Origin: Symbiodinium natans
Lineage: Eukaryota > Sar > Dinophyceae > Suessiales > Symbiodiniaceae
Reading direction: 5' to 3'
Assembly: GCA_905221605.1 (NCBI GenBank)
Contig: CAJNDS010000114.1
Span: 907,298-971,297 of the forward strand
Length of the DNA stretch: 64,000 nt
The position numbers and the translations under genes were made by a program. This document shows positions 20,817 through 31,373 of this stretch, piece after piece (the first letter of the stretch is position 1; every line of letters begins with the position of its first letter). Below the pieces are notes generated by a model. The model was given only the letters and a program-made list of their open reading frames with translations, searched no databases and was not told the origin of the DNA.

Positions 20817-21215
20817 GTCCTTGGTCCAGGGTTTAGGGTTTAGGGTTTAGGGTTTAGGGTTTAGGGTTTGGGGTTTGGGGTTTGGGGTTTAGGGTTTAGG
20901 GTTTAGGGTTTAGGGTTTAGGGTTTTGGGTTTAGGGTTTCGGGCCTTCGGCTGGGCTTCCTTCGGCATCTCGGTGGCGGAGGCCTTGGCGGCAGGAAAAA
21001 CCGAAACTTTGCAAAGCCTACAGGAGACTCCAAGCCCGAAGCCCTAAGCTCTAAGCAAAGAAGTGCTAAGCCCTAAACCCTAAACCCTAAACCCTAAACC
21101 CTAAACCCTAAACCCAGAGTTCTAAGCCCCAAACTCAACAAACCCGAAGCCCTGAACTCCGCTGGCACCTTCCGGTCTCTTCCTTCGGCCGAGGACTCAA
21201 AGGATTCCTTTCGTA

Positions 21216-21350
21216 TTCAGGGTTTAGGGTTTAGGGTTTAGGGTTTAGGGTTTAGGGTTTAGGGTTTAGGGTTTAGGGTTTAGGGTTTAGGGTTTAGGGT
21301 TTAGGGTTTAGGGTTTAGGGTTTAGGGTTTAGGGTTTAGGGTTTAGGGTT
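21216..21350. repeat. (TTTAGGG)n block
   Basis: Near-perfect array between exon-like islands of the paralogous gene pair. It degrades to TTGAGGG and TTTGGGG variants by 21460. Confidence 0.96.
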
Positions 21351-21459
21351 GAGGGTTTTTAGGGCTCAGGGTTTAGGGTTGAGGGTTTAGGGCTCAGGGT
21401 TTAGGGTTGAGGGTTTAGGGTTTGGGGTTTGGGGTTTGGGGTTTGGGGTTTAGGGTTTC

Positions 21460-22691
21460 GCCCCTTGTCTCCTGAGCTCCTGGCCACCACGTCGTCCACA
21501 GTGGCCGCCCTGGGCCGTGGGCGAACTTCTGGAATAGGGCTGCAATAGCGCCCACGTAGATAGAAATTCGGGCTTGCCTGGCGTAGCCTGTATACATCCG
21601 AAGCCAGAACAGCAAAAAGTCTGAAGCCTAAATCCTGAACCCCGAACGCCAAGCTCTAAACCGGAATGCCGGAAACCTAAGCAACCCTAAACCCTAAACC
21701 CTGAAGCACTGAGCAATCAAACCAACAAACTAAGGCCACATGCCGCTGAGCCGCGGTTGAGGTGCAGAGGCGCTCCGCCTCCTTCCCGAGCCACTAGCAT
21801 TTGGGTTTAGGGTTTCGGGTTTCGGGTTTCAGGGTTTGGTGGTTAGAGGTTTAGGGATTCGGGTTGCGGGCTCTTGGGGTCAGGCCATAGGAGCGCAAAG
21901 GACCTTCGGGGGTAAGAAGAGGGGATGAGTTTTAGGGCCTGGGTCTCGGAACCCCTGCAGTTTCGAAGAGATGAGGCGCCCCGGTCCTCTTCAGCGAGGC
22001 ATCGGCATCGGCCGCCGCCTCCGCCGCAGCGCCGTCCTTTTCCTTGGGCCGCGGCTTGGGTGCCTGGGCGCCGGCGACTTTGGAGCTGGGACCCTAAGGC
22101 AGCGAACACGAAAAGTCAGGCTCCACCGTGTGCTCGAAGATCTGTGTCCAAGACCCTAAGGTCCTAAGGTCCTAAGGTCCTAAGGTCCTAAGGTCCTAAG
22201 GTCCTAAGGTCCTAAGGTCCTAAGGTCCTAAGGTCCTAAGGTCCTAAGGTCCTAAGGTCCTAAGGTCCTAAGGTCCTAAGGTCCTAAGGTCCTAAGGTCC
22301 TAAGGTCCTAAGGCCATAAATTCCTCAGGTCCAAGATCGCACTGTCCTAAGGTCCTAAGGTTCTAAGCCCTAATTTCTCTTGGCGCGCCTTCTGGGCGAC
22401 TTCCTTCAACGGCCTCTTGGCAGGCTCCAGGGGAGTTGCAGCTGCCGCCTCAGCGCGGTGAGGGCTTTTCACCTCATGCAGCGTCCGAGGTTCCCTCTGG
22501 CCCTGATTCCCCCCCTCTAAATTCAGCAACCCCTAAATTCTCATCGGCTGGGAATTTACAGGCAATTCAACTGCGTTTAGGGTGGGTGGGGGGCGGGGGA
22601 CCACGTTCGGGGTTACTTACCCTCCTTCAAAGGAAGCAACCAAGTGCTTCAAGGAGGCATCAAGCAGCAATTGCCTCCCACCTGGTGCCAT
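21460..22691 (-). CDS. putative multi-exon gene, paralogue of 19272-20816
   Basis: Minus-strand islands in order. 22691-22621 starts at ATG (MAPGGRQLLLDASLKHLVAS) and ends at a canonical GTAAGT donor. 22490-22375 contains VKSPHRAEAAAATPLEPAKR. 22090-21955 contains EAAADADASLKRTGAPHLFE. About 21905-21870 reads SFALLWP. 21797-21740 reads EAERLCTSTAAQRHVAL. 21615-21462 contains AATVDDVVARSSGDKG. The last four match the exons of the downstream gene one for one, which suggests tandem duplication including the introns. Function unknown. Islands at 21220-21150 (RNPLSPRPKEETGRC) and 21000-20945 (KASATEMPKEAQPKA) may be further exons. Confidence 0.52.
22151..22315. repeat. (CCTAAGGT)n eight-base tandem array
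   Basis: About 20 almost identical eight-base units, unrelated to the TTTAGGG register, inside the proposed 5' part of the gene at 21460-22691. Confidence 0.97.
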
Positions 22692-22730
22692 GGCAGCTCG
22701 GGAGCTTTTAACGGTGACAACTCAAGTCAC

Positions 22731-22873
22731 GGGTTCTCCTAGTACTCCCCTCTATACTACCCCCTAGGTTGCCCCCTTGAATAACCTCAATTAGGCTTAA
22801 TTAAGTATCCTTAATAGCCCTAATTATGAGGGGAAGCCAGGGGGTAGTAGAAAGGGGGGTGGTAGGGGAACCC
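22731..22873. mobile_element. 143-bp element with terminal inverted repeats, family H
   Basis: The left end GGGTTCTCCTAGTACTCCCC and the right end GGTGGTAGGGGAACCC are imperfect inverted repeats. The interior has TACTACCCCCTAGG facing CCAGGGGGTAGTAG. A left half recurs at 40764-40840. It resembles a MITE. Confidence 0.7.
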
Positions 22874-23120
22874 ATGATCAAGGCGAAGCAACTCCGACCC
22901 CCCACGACACAGCTCGAAAACCTCAAATCCTAAACCCAAGACCCCGCAGCCCCAACAACGCATAACCGCGCCTCAAACCCTCAGCCCTAAGCCCTAAACC
23001 CTAAACCCTAATCTTTACACCCCAAACCCTAAACTTTACACCCCAAACCCTCAGCCCTAAGCCCTAAACCCTAAACCCTAATCTTTACACCCCAAACCCT
23101 AAACCCCAAGCCCAACAAAC

Positions 23121-23225
23121 CTGTGGATGCTTCTTCTTTGTGGGAAGCAGGGAGATTGCAGGGTCAACTCTCCCACCTACAGCCCACTTTGTGGGCAGCG
23201 CCCCTACTATCTGAGACGGCATCAT
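23121..23225 (-). CDS. putative 5' exon, unknown gene
   Basis: A 105-nt island starting with two ATG codons (MMPSQIVGALPTKWAVGG) and ending KKHPQ just before a GTTTGT donor, exactly 35 codons. A TTTAGGG block borders it on the 5' side (23226-23380 on the plus strand). It is probably the start of a minus-strand gene that continues towards 22.7 kb. Confidence 0.42.
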
Positions 23226-23390
23226 TTGGGGTTAGGGTTTAGGGTTTAGGGTTTAGGGTTTAGGGTTTTAGGGTTTAGGGTTTAGGGTTTAGGGTTTAGG
23301 GTGTAGGGTTTAGGGTTTAGGGTTTAGGGTTTAGGGTTTAGGGTTTAGGGTTTAGGGTTTAGGGTTTAGGGTTTAGGGTTGTTTAGGACT
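23226..23390. repeat. (TTTAGGG)n block
   Basis: Near-perfect array abutting the candidate start codon at 23225. Confidence 0.97.
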
Positions 23391-23570
23391 TAGGGCCTAG
23401 GGTTGGGACCCAGGAGGAGACCATTACTTAGAGAACTTGCCATAGACAGCCTTGGGGGTAAAGGGCTTAGGGTTTAGGGTTTCGGGATTGGGGTTTAGAG
23501 TTTAGGGTTTAGGGGTTGTAGCAAGCTTGAAACCTCAAAAAACGAAAACTGATCACAAACTCAACTTCTA

Positions 23571-23877
23571 AGACCGCTCCCGGGCGCCTGCGGGGCGAGG
23601 CGCCCGCGCACGCGACGGCTGCTCCTCCTCGACTGCGTTTCTTCGTTGGGGCTCTCGTAGGCTTCGAGGCCTGTCAGCTTTCATTACACCCCAAACCCTA
23701 AACCCTAAATCCTAAACCCGAAACCCTAAACCCCAAAACCCGAAACCCTAAACCCCAAACCCTAAACTTAAACCCTAAACCCGAAACCCTAAACCCGAAA
23801 CCCTAAACCCCCGAAGCGTCCTTCTCACTACCCGAAGCTTTCGCTGCCCCAAGGAGCTCCGGAAAGAGGACACGCAC
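23571..23877 (-). CDS. putative exons, unknown gene
   Basis: 23877-23809 (69 nt) reads VRVLFPELLGAAKASGSEKD between a TTTGCAG acceptor and a GTTTAG donor supplied by the repeat. 23670-23571 follows a CTGACAG acceptor and reads either EAYESPNEETQSRRSSRRV or, one frame over, an Arg-rich sequence ending at TAG. The intron between them (23671-23808) is CCCTAAA/CCCGAAA-like on the plus strand. Product not recognised. Confidence 0.45.
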
Positions 23878-24179
23878 CTGCAAAGTAGACGGTTTAGGGT
23901 TTAGGGTGTAGGGTTGAGGGTTTAGGGTTAGGGTTTAGGGTTTAGGGTTTAGGGTTTAGGGTTTAGGGTTTAGGGTTTAGGGTTTAGGGTTTAGGGTTTA
24001 GGGTTTGGGGTGTGGGTTTTCGGGTTTCGGGTTTAGGGTTTAGGGTGTAGGGTGTTGGGTGTAGGGTGTAGGGTGCAGGGTTTAGGGCGGGTGTAGGGTT
24101 TGGGGCTTAAGGCGACGGTGGTACACCGGAAGCAACACCATAGGGCTTTTTAAGTCTTTATGAGTTCTATGAGTTTTTT

Positions 24180-24380
24180 TCAGAGGTTATAAGTTGTTAG
24201 GGCTTGTAGGGATAGAGCTTGTAGAGATAGTGCTTGTAGGGTTTCTTGGGCTTCTAGAGTTTGTAGGGTTTATAGGGCTTGTAGTGGGCTTCCTTGTGGG
24301 GCTGACAGGGCGCATAGGGTTTATATGGTTTGTAGGGTTCATAGGGTTTGTGAGTTTTCTAGGCCGTTCTGGGTTTGTAT
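24180..24380. repeat. degenerate 18-bp GCTTGTAGGGTTTATAGG repeats
   Basis: Loosely repeated GGGCTTGTAG and GGTTTATAGG words. They may be a diverged relative of the heptamer arrays. No gene seen. Confidence 0.6.
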
Positions 24381-24447
24381 GGTTCAGAACAGACACTTCT
24401 AGCAGGGTCCAGCCCCAGAACCAGGGGCACGTCAAGTATATATAGAA

Positions 24448-24622
24448 ATATACATACATACATACATACATACATACGTACGTACGTACGTACGTACGTA
24501 CATACATACATACATACATACATACATACATACATACATACATACATACATACATACATACATACATACATACATACATACATACATACATACATACATA
24601 CATACATACATACATACATACA
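24448..24622. repeat. (CATA)n/(CGTA)n tetranucleotide array
   Basis: TACA repeats with an internal block of seven CGTA units at 24476-24500, followed by a short TATA tail and the motif AGGGGTTATATTGGGGAATA. Confidence 0.96.
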
Positions 24623-24679
24623 CATATATATATACACATACAGGGGTTATATTGGGGAATAAGATTATTCTAACCTCTC

Positions 24680-25530
24680 CTGAAAAAGAAGAAGAAGGCG
24701 CCCCGGACCAAAAGACTCCTCCAATGCTCCAGGTGCCAACTTCCCTGGCCAACTGTCAGGCCTAAGCCCTAAAACCTAAACCCTCAACCCTAAACCCTAA
24801 ACCCTCAACCCTAAACCCCAAGCCAAATGACCAGGCCCAGGCACCCGCACCATTGCAAGGAGCACGCCGCGCTGGGGGGGTACTGTCGCCGGTCACTGAG
24901 CTGGGCTCGTATACGCGTGGCACATGGGTTTAGGGCTTAGGGTTCAGGGTTTAGGGCTTAGGGCCCCTAACCCTAAACCCGAAACCCTACACCCAGGGGG
25001 TGATTGTGAGGCTTCGTAGCCCTAAACCCTAAACCCCAAACCCGAAACCGCTGTTTACCATGCACAGCGCCTTGACCCAGCACGGCTGCAGCTACCCACC
25101 GTCGCACAGCAAAGCACAAACGCCCCGTGAATCCTGGACTCCGCAAGCCCTTGCCTTGGGCCTAAACCCTAAACCCTAAACCCTAAACCCGAAACCCGAA
25201 ACCTGAAACCCGAAACCCTAACCCCAGGCCCTAGACATCTCAGCAAAAGGGATCTCGGAGCCTCTGACAAAGCTCCGAACCCAACATGTCCCCAATTTGT
25301 TCACGATTCTTTAGACAGCCAAACCCTGAACCTTTCAGGGTTTAGGGCTTAGGGTTTAGGGTTTAGGGTTTAGGGTTTAGGGTTTAGGGTTACTCCCTCA
25401 ATCACGGTCTCCGTCGGAGGTGCCGAGAGGGATAGTGGAAGTTTTGGCCATGAAGGGCACTCAGTTCTGGGAAAACCTGCCTTTTTGAACATCTCCCATC
25501 TGAACCCCAGTCCTAGAACTCCAGCCAAAA
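24680..25530 (-). CDS. putative multi-exon gene, minus strand, unknown function
   Basis: Minus-strand islands with good splice-like ends. About 25518-25390 (EMFKKAGFPRTECPSWPK, then GTAACC). About 25310-25245 (NREQIGDMLGSELCQR, GC donor). About 25124-25061 (GRLCFAVRRWVAAAVLGQ, GTAAAC donor). About 24905-24855 (LSDRRQYPPSAACSLQ, GTGCGG donor). About 24755-24678, after CCTGACAG and before GTTAGA, open in two frames, of which the one beginning WPGKLAPGALEESFGPG is in phase with the preceding exon. The same islands are also open on the plus strand, so strand rests on splice sites. No family recognised. Confidence 0.45.
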
Positions 25531-25649
25531 CCCTCAACCCTAAACCCCATGCCGCAAACCCTAAACTCTAAACCCTAAACCCTAAACCCTAAACCCTAAA
25601 CCCTAAACCCTAAACCCACCCCAAACCCTAAACCCTAAACCCTGAACCC

Positions 25650-25737
25650 GTTGATCTGACGGCTCCTGCTTCGGTGTCTTAGCTGCGGGGCCTTCGCTGG
25701 CCCCTTGCCGCTTGGCTTGGCCAGGCCTGGCTAAGGA
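25650..25737 (-). CDS. putative exon, Lys/Pro/Ala-rich
   Basis: Minus-strand island reading KRQGASEGPAAKTPKQEP, similar in style to the islands at 26872-26955 and 50340-50400. Unknown protein. Confidence 0.38.
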
Positions 25738-25744
25738 CGTAGGG

Positions 25745-25943
25745 TTTAGGGCTTGAGGCGTAGGGTTTAGGGTTTGGGGTTTAGGGTTTAGGGTTTAGGG
25801 TTTGGGGTTTAGGGTTTAGGGTTTAGGGTTTAGGGTTTAGGGTTTAAGGTTTAGGGTTTAGGGTTTAGGGTTTAGGGTTTAGGGTTTAGGGTTTAGGGTT
25901 TAGGGTTTAGGGTTTAGGGTTTAGGGTTTAGGGTTTAGGGTTT
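25745..25943. repeat. (TTTAGGG)n block
   Basis: Long array with a few TTTGGGG units at its start. Confidence 0.97.
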
Positions 25944-26016
25944 TGGGCATAAGGGATCATGGACCTATAACGCCATAACTTGCACCCCCCACGTTGTGCG
26001 GGAGGAGGGGAAGCTC

Positions 26017-26955
26017 TCAAAATCTCAGTTCCTCTGGCTGTCGGGTAAGGAAAAGGGTACCACACTGGACAACTGTCGTTATAACTGGTGACTACCCTAC
26101 CTTACATGCACCCATGCCCCGGATTTCTGGCGGTGAGGTCGGCGCCAGGGCACGGTTCCACCCCGCCCTAAACCGGAAACACCAAACCTCTAAACCCTAA
26201 ACAACCTAAAAGGTTCCTAAGCCCCTAAACCAAGTAAGGGCTCCTAACACCCCTGAGCTCATTCCGGTAATGCGTGGAGAGCCTCAGGCGCTTCTTGCCC
26301 TTCTTCTTGGCCTGCAGGTGGTCAGCTCTGTTTGGGTTTAGGGTCATTGGGCTGTTGGAACCCCAGGAAAACTGCAAAAACAACTGACAGGAGCAAACGC
26401 AAGTAACATTGAACACAACTTGCAGACGTGCTTAGAGCAGGAAGGGTTTTAACCTACTCTGACTGCAGTTACAGTACTGATACGACCGCCCCCCTGCCCA
26501 GATGAACGTCCTCTCTTGGGGTGTTTAGGGATTTAAGGTTTAGGTTTAGGGTTTAGGGTTTGGGATTTGGGGTTTCGGGTTGAGGCTTTGCACACGAAGG
26601 CAAACCTGGCCAGGATTATTCGCAAGTGGAAGGCAGCTCCATGTCGTGAGAGAGCTGCCAGAGCTGCTCCCAAAAAGTCCAACAAATCAAGTTCCAAGTA
26701 AGCTTAGGCTTCTAGGGTTCGGGTTTAGGATTTAGGGTACAGTCCCCCACGCAACCCATAGCGGAGCTGTGAAAATGTCAGCCCGTTAACAAACCCTTCA
26801 GACCAGGACGAAGCCCTAAAACCCTAGACCCGAATAAACCCTAAACCCTAAACCCTAAACCCTAAACCCTGCGGCTCCTGGCCCAAGATCGGAGCTGGCT
26901 TGGGAGCGGGCTTGGCGGCCGTTGGGGCCGGAAGGCCCTTCGCCCTGGGTGAGCG
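26017..26955 (-). CDS. putative 3' part of a basic multi-exon gene
   Basis: Minus-strand islands. About 26955-26872 (GLPAPTAAKPAPKPAP, then a GTTTAG donor). About 26332-26253 (HLQAKKKGKKRLRLSTHYRN). 26167-26106 (GTVPWRRPHRQKSGAWVH, canonical GTAAGG donor). 26037-26017 (PEELRF then TGA). The last two join in phase over a 68-bp intron whose ends are GTAAGGTAGGG and TTACCCGACAG, with no telomeric repeat inside. The product is highly basic. The island at 26600-26701 is instead best on the plus strand (ARIIRKWKAAPCRERAARAA, ending at TAA or a GTAAGC donor) and may belong to another gene. Confidence 0.5.
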
Positions 26956-26999
26956 TTTGGGGGGAGCTTGAGGGCTTTGGGGGGGTGAGGCGAAGGGGG

Positions 27000-27269
27000 T
27001 TTAGGGTTTAGGGTTTAGGGTTTAGGGTTTAGGGTTTAGGGTTTAGGGTTTAGGGTTTAGGGTTTAGGGTTTAGGGTTTAGGGTTTTGGGGTTTTGGGTT
27101 TAGGGTTAGGGTTTAGGGTTTAGGGTTTACGGTTTAGGGTTTAGGGTTTAGTAGGGTTGAGGGGGTTTAGGGTTTAGGGTTTAGGGTTTAGGGTTTAGGG
27201 TTTAGGGTTTAGGGTTTAGGGTTTAGGGTTTAGGGTTTAGGGTTTAGGGTTTAGGGTTTAGGGTTTAGG
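27000..27269. repeat. (TTTAGGG)n block of about 270 bp
   Basis: Almost continuous array with a few TTTTGGG and TTTACGG interruptions. Confidence 0.97.
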
Positions 27270-27384
27270 GTATAGAAGGGAAGCTCGCTGGTGCTTAAAG
27301 CACCCGGGCCGCTCGCTTGCGTTAGCATGTAGTCCCACCCCAACCACCCAAACTATTCTCATTTAGGGTTTAGGGTTCACCCCC

Positions 27385-28265
27385 CAAACCCCCCTCAAGG
27401 GGGGCTTTCTTGCTTTTTACAAAGACCGGGTGGGGCCTCCCGAGCTTTGTGGAGCCTGTCAGCGGCTCGTAGGCTTCTTGGGGCTTTCACAGAATAAATT
27501 GAAAGGGTGCCCAAAACCGTCAATTGCAATACTAAAAAACCCACATGTTCAGCACGGGTCTTGGCAAAGCCCAAAACGCTAGGGGGAAGCAGGGGCCTCG
27601 GCCGGCCCCTGCTTGCAAAGTTAAAAGGTGCAGAGCTCCTCAATGCTGCCAGCCATCCAGGCCAGGGCGACCCCCCTTGAAAGGGAAAGTTGGCCTCCAA
27701 AAACACCCCAAATGAGGGGGACCCCAGGATCGGCCCAGGTCCCAATTAAAAATGCGATTTTTTAGTACTGAAATCGACGGTTCTGGTGGGATCTCGTTTT
27801 CTGGATTTTTGGAAATTTTCAGAGGGTCCCAGGAAGGTCCCAGGGGGTCCCAGGGAGTCCCAGGCAGGTCCCAGGGTCTCAGAGGGCGTTCCGGAAGTCT
27901 CCCACCAGATTTCAAAAGGGGTTTGAAAGGGGTTCAAGAAGGGTTGAGGGGCCCAGAGGGAAATCCAGAATCAATCCTTAGGGGTCCCAGGAGGGTCCCA
28001 GACGGTTTCAGGGGGCCCCAGAGAGGTCCCAACAAAGGTTTTAGGATGGCAGGAGCCCCCCAGGACCGGCCCAGGGGGGGCCTGGATTCTGCCAGCCAGG
28101 GGCCCCAAAAAGGGTCCGGGGGGTCTCAAGGGGGTCTCAGTAGGTTCTAGCGGAATGAGGCCACTCTTGGGCAAATTGGCAGGAGCCTTCTGCCAGCCAG
28201 GGGCCCCAGCCCCCCTCCGGGGGGTACCCCCCGGACCCCCCAAAAAACACCAAAACACCTCAGTG
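27385..28265. repeat. G-rich block with GGTCCCAGG repeats and foldback ends
   Basis: An 880-bp island without heptamers. It starts near CCCCCCTCAAGGGGGGC, contains many GGTCCCAGGG/GGAGTCCCAGG words at 27815-27880, a duplicated CTGCCAGCCAGGGGCCCC (28091 and 28192), and ends near CTCCGGGGGGTACCCCCCGG. Frames in it are Gly/Pro-rich and not convincing as a gene. Its nature is unknown. Confidence 0.65.
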
Positions 28266-28370
28266 GTGCGGGGTTTGGGGTCCTAATTATATTAGGGCTT
28301 ACGCCCTAGGTCTGAGGCGTAGCCAGGTCACTGCAGGCCCCGTCTACCGGGAGGCTTTACCCTCCCTCAC

Positions 28371-29165
28371 CGTTCCGTCGAGACGCTCGGTCGGGGACCT
28401 CGGTCGAAGCCTCGAGCGCCCATGCAAATGGACAGCGGCGCTCTCGGCAGTTTAGGGTTTAGGGTTTAGGGTTTAGGGTTTAGGGTTTAGGGTTTAGGGT
28501 TTAGGGTTTAGGGTTTAGGGTTTAGGGTTTAGGGTTTAGGGTTTAGGGTTTAGGGTTTAGGGTTTATGGTTTAGGTTTAGGGTTTAGGGTTTAGGGTTTA
28601 GGGTTTAGGGTTTAGGGTTTAGGGTTTAGGGTTTAGGGTTTAGGGTTTAGGGTTTAGGTTGAGGGTTGAGAGATTAAGGTGCTTAGGGGGCTTGAGAATT
28701 CAGTCTCCGGGATGAGGTGGCTGCAGGAGGTTTTTTTGCACTCCAAACGGCATAGGATTTAGGGTTTGGGGACATCCTGCAAGTCCTAAGCCCACCCTAA
28801 ACCCTAAACCCTAAACCCCAAACCCTAAACCCTAAGCCCTCCAGGTACCTGGAGGAGATGGAGCCCAAAAACCCCAAACCCGAAACCCTAAACCCAAAAA
28901 CCCTAAAGCCCAGCAAGCCCCTGAAAGAAGACCCCGAAAGCTGCCGAACGTTAGCTCCTCAACCCTAAAGCCGAAAGCCTAAATCCTGAATCCATCTAAC
29001 ACTTAAACCCTAAAGCCCTTCAAAGACAGCAACCTGTTCAGAAGGGGTCGCTCTATGTCTTGCCCAGGACCACCACGTTGATACTCTTTGCTGGCTACGC
29101 CTTTGCTGTGCTTGTCAAGTGGCGGCCCGTTTGTTGTGGGCTGTCTCCGTCTATTGCACCTTGAA
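28371..29165. other. exon-like islands, strand unresolved
   Basis: 28449-28371 is open on minus and ends at GTGAGG. 28840-28870 (YLEEMEPK) and 28925-28975 (LKEDPESCRTLAPQ) suggest plus. 29015-29160 gives a plus frame with a possible membrane segment (TTLILFAGYAFAVLVKW) but also a minus frame (GPPLDKHSKGVASKEYQR) between an acceptor and a GT donor. A 210-bp TTTAGGG block (28450-28660) lies between. I cannot assign a gene. Confidence 0.35.
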
Positions 29166-29339
29166 ACCATAAACCATAAACCCTAAACCCTAACCCCTAC
29201 TTCCTAAACCAAACCCTAAACCCTAAACCCTAAACCCTTAACCCTCAACCCTAACCCTCAACCCTAAACCCTACACCAAACCCTAAACCCTAAACCCTAA
29301 ACCCTAAACCCCAACCCTACACCCCTCAACCCTAAACCC

Positions 29340-29450
29340 CTAAGCCCTAAACCCTAAACCCCTAACCCTAAACCCCTAAACCCCTAAACCCCTAAACCCC
29401 TAAACCCCTAAACCCCTAAACCCCTAAACCCCTAAACCCCTAATCCCCTA
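29340..29450. repeat. (CCCCTAAA)n eight-base variant block
   Basis: About 13 eight-base units following mixed CCCTAAA, CCCTCAA and CCCTACA units from 29160. Confidence 0.94.
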
Positions 29451-29547
29451 AACCCCCAATCCCCAAACCCCAAACCCCCTCCCTCCCCAAGGAACCTTAC
29501 CCGAAACCCTAAACCCTAAACCCTAAACCCCAACCTCCCGCCCCCAA

Positions 29548-29612
29548 GGAACCTCGAGATGGCTGCCTTCTTCCGCTCCTTCCGCGTGAGCTTCGGGCCC
29601 TGGGAGGCGCGT
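29548..29612 (-). CDS. putative short basic exon
   Basis: After a CTCCCAG acceptor the minus strand reads GPKLTRKERKKAAISR and ends at a GTTCCT donor (47 nt). The plus strand is also open. A strongly basic helix is plausible, product unknown. Confidence 0.38.
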
Positions 29613-29865
29613 CTTGAAGGGTTTAGAGGTGTCAGTTTTCAGGGTTTTGGCTTTAGGGGGTTTCAGGGGTTAGGGTTTAGGGTTACGGGTTTGGGGTTTA
29701 GGGTTTAGGGGTTTAGGGGTTAGGGGGTGGGGGTTTAGGACTTAGGGTTTAGGGTTGAGGCTTTAGCTTTTTAGGGTTCAGGATACGGGGGTGTTACGGA
29801 CCGTGCCGAACGCATGGGTTTAGGCTTACGACTACAATGGCCACAGGGGTTTTTGGGCCGCAAGA

Positions 29866-30045
29866 ATAGGACGGGTAAGGGGCTAAAGAAGGGATTTATA
29901 TAAGGGACCTTGGGGGTTACTTAGGGGTTCTTTAGGGGCTTCTTAAGTATATAGGGACTGTACAAGGAATGTATAGGGGTTATATAGGGGAATGAGATTA
30001 AGGCCCCCTTCTCGGCGTCCCTCCTTATACCCCTAAATGGTTATG
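29866..30045 (-). mobile_element. dispersed intron-like element, family B, copy 2
   Basis: Reverse orientation relative to 15007-15140 and 36706-36842. It carries CTTAAGTATATAGGGACTGT, GTATAGGGGTTATATAGGGG and GTCCCTCCTTATACC. Confidence 0.7.
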
Positions 30046-30258
30046 GGCTCTCCCAGGGGCACCTATTTTGAGGGTGGAAACCACAGTTGGGGTTGATTTA
30101 GGGTTTAGGGTGTAGGATTTAAGGGGACAAGGGAATCAATGGCCTTGGGGTTTGGGGGTTCGGGATTTGAGGGTTTTGAGTTCAGGGACGAGGGTTTAGG
30201 GCTTAAGGTTTAGGGTTTAGGGTTTAGGGCTTGGGCTTGGGCTTGAAGAGGAGAGAAT

Positions 30259-30896
30259 TCAACTGGGAAGGACGTCAGCAACTACCGACGCGGTCCCCGA
30301 TAGAAGCAACGGGTTCTCGCGCTCGTCTCGACGAAGGTCCTCCCGGAGGGCTGGCCCCAGATCCGTTGGCTCCCCGTTCGCTAATTCCATCCGCCTGCCC
30401 ATGAAGGCGACTTCTTCCCAGCACTGATGGCTTTGGGGAGGGAGTCCGCAACTCATGTGAAGTAGGGTATGTATTTCTTGTACCCCCAAAAGGACACCAG
30501 GTATATACACTCACCAATATTAAAAGGGAACCTTATATACACTCACCAAAAACAGTAATATATACCCTGCTTCATGTACGTCAAGATGGGCAACAAAGGA
30601 GGCCTGCATCTTCGCGTTTTCGCGAGGATGAAACGGCTCGGCTCCATTTGTGTATGGCCACAAATCCGTGACTGCCCCCCACTGCTGGCCGCTGAGCACG
30701 TACTCTTTGAAGAGATCAGCAATGCCCTTGGAATCTGAGTGAACACATGTACATGATGCTCGCGAACCCTTGTACAAGATGCGCACGAACCCTTGAACAC
30801 AAGATGCTCACGAACCCTTGCCCCAAAATCTTCTGGGCTTCAGGCTACACATGGGGTGTTGTTCCAGATCAGAACACCCTTCCAGCACAGGTGCCC
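30259..30896 (-). CDS. three-exon 3' part of an unrecognised gene
   Basis: Exons 30896-30816 (81 nt), 30734-30547 (188 nt) and 30423-30259 (165 nt, ends TGA) join in phase to 143 residues. The first ends in SLKPRRFWGK at a GTTCGTGAG donor. The second follows TTCACTCAG and contains DLFKEYVLSGQQWGAVTDLW and YTNGAEPFHPRENAKMQASF, ending at GTGAGT. The third follows GCCATCAG and contains CWEEVAFMGRRMELANGEPT. Intron 1 consists of three copies of a 25-30 bp unit (AAGGGTTCGTGAGCATCTTG). Intron 2 has a duplicated TTGGTGAGTGTATATA that gives two donor copies. These introns lack telomeric repeats. Codon quality and phase agreement make this one of the best gene models here. Family unknown, 5' exons not found. 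Confidence 0.68.
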
Positions 30897-31164
30897 CTAA
30901 ACCTTGAACCCCAAAACCGAAACCACAAGCCCTGAACCTTAACCCCCCATGTTCCCCATGTGGTTTGGGGTTGCTGGTTTAGGAACGCATGTTGGACGTT
31001 GCAGCTCCTCCCTCCCCACATTGAAAGCTCACAGTAAATCCAGCAACCTCACCAGGTTTTGGGAGCCAAACCCGAAAACCTAAACGTCATGCTTTAGGAG
31101 TGACTCTCATGAGCTGCAAGTATCCATTGCCCCGAACCCCCCCCCCACCCGCGTGGACCCCTGA

Positions 31165-31373
31165 ACAAACCCTAAACCCTAAAACTCTAAACCCTAAACT
31201 CTAAACCCTAAACCCCAAACCCTAAACCCCAAACCCCAAACCCCAAACCCCAAACCCCAAACCCTAAACCCTAAACCCTAAACCCTAAACCCTAAACCCT
31301 AAACCCTAAACCCTAAACCCTACACCCTAAACCCTAAACCCTAAACCCTAAACCCTAAACCCTAAACCCTACC
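31165..31373. repeat. (CCCTAAA)n block
   Basis: CCCTAAA and CCCCAAA units, then about 16 near-perfect CCCTAAA units. Confidence 0.96.

Noticed and set aside
22151-22315. CRISPR-like direct repeats
   Set aside because: Eight-base units without spacers, in a eukaryotic context.
24359-24752. Cys-Met-Tyr-Val and Tyr-Ile-His-Thr frames
   Set aside because: Products of the CATA/CGTA array.
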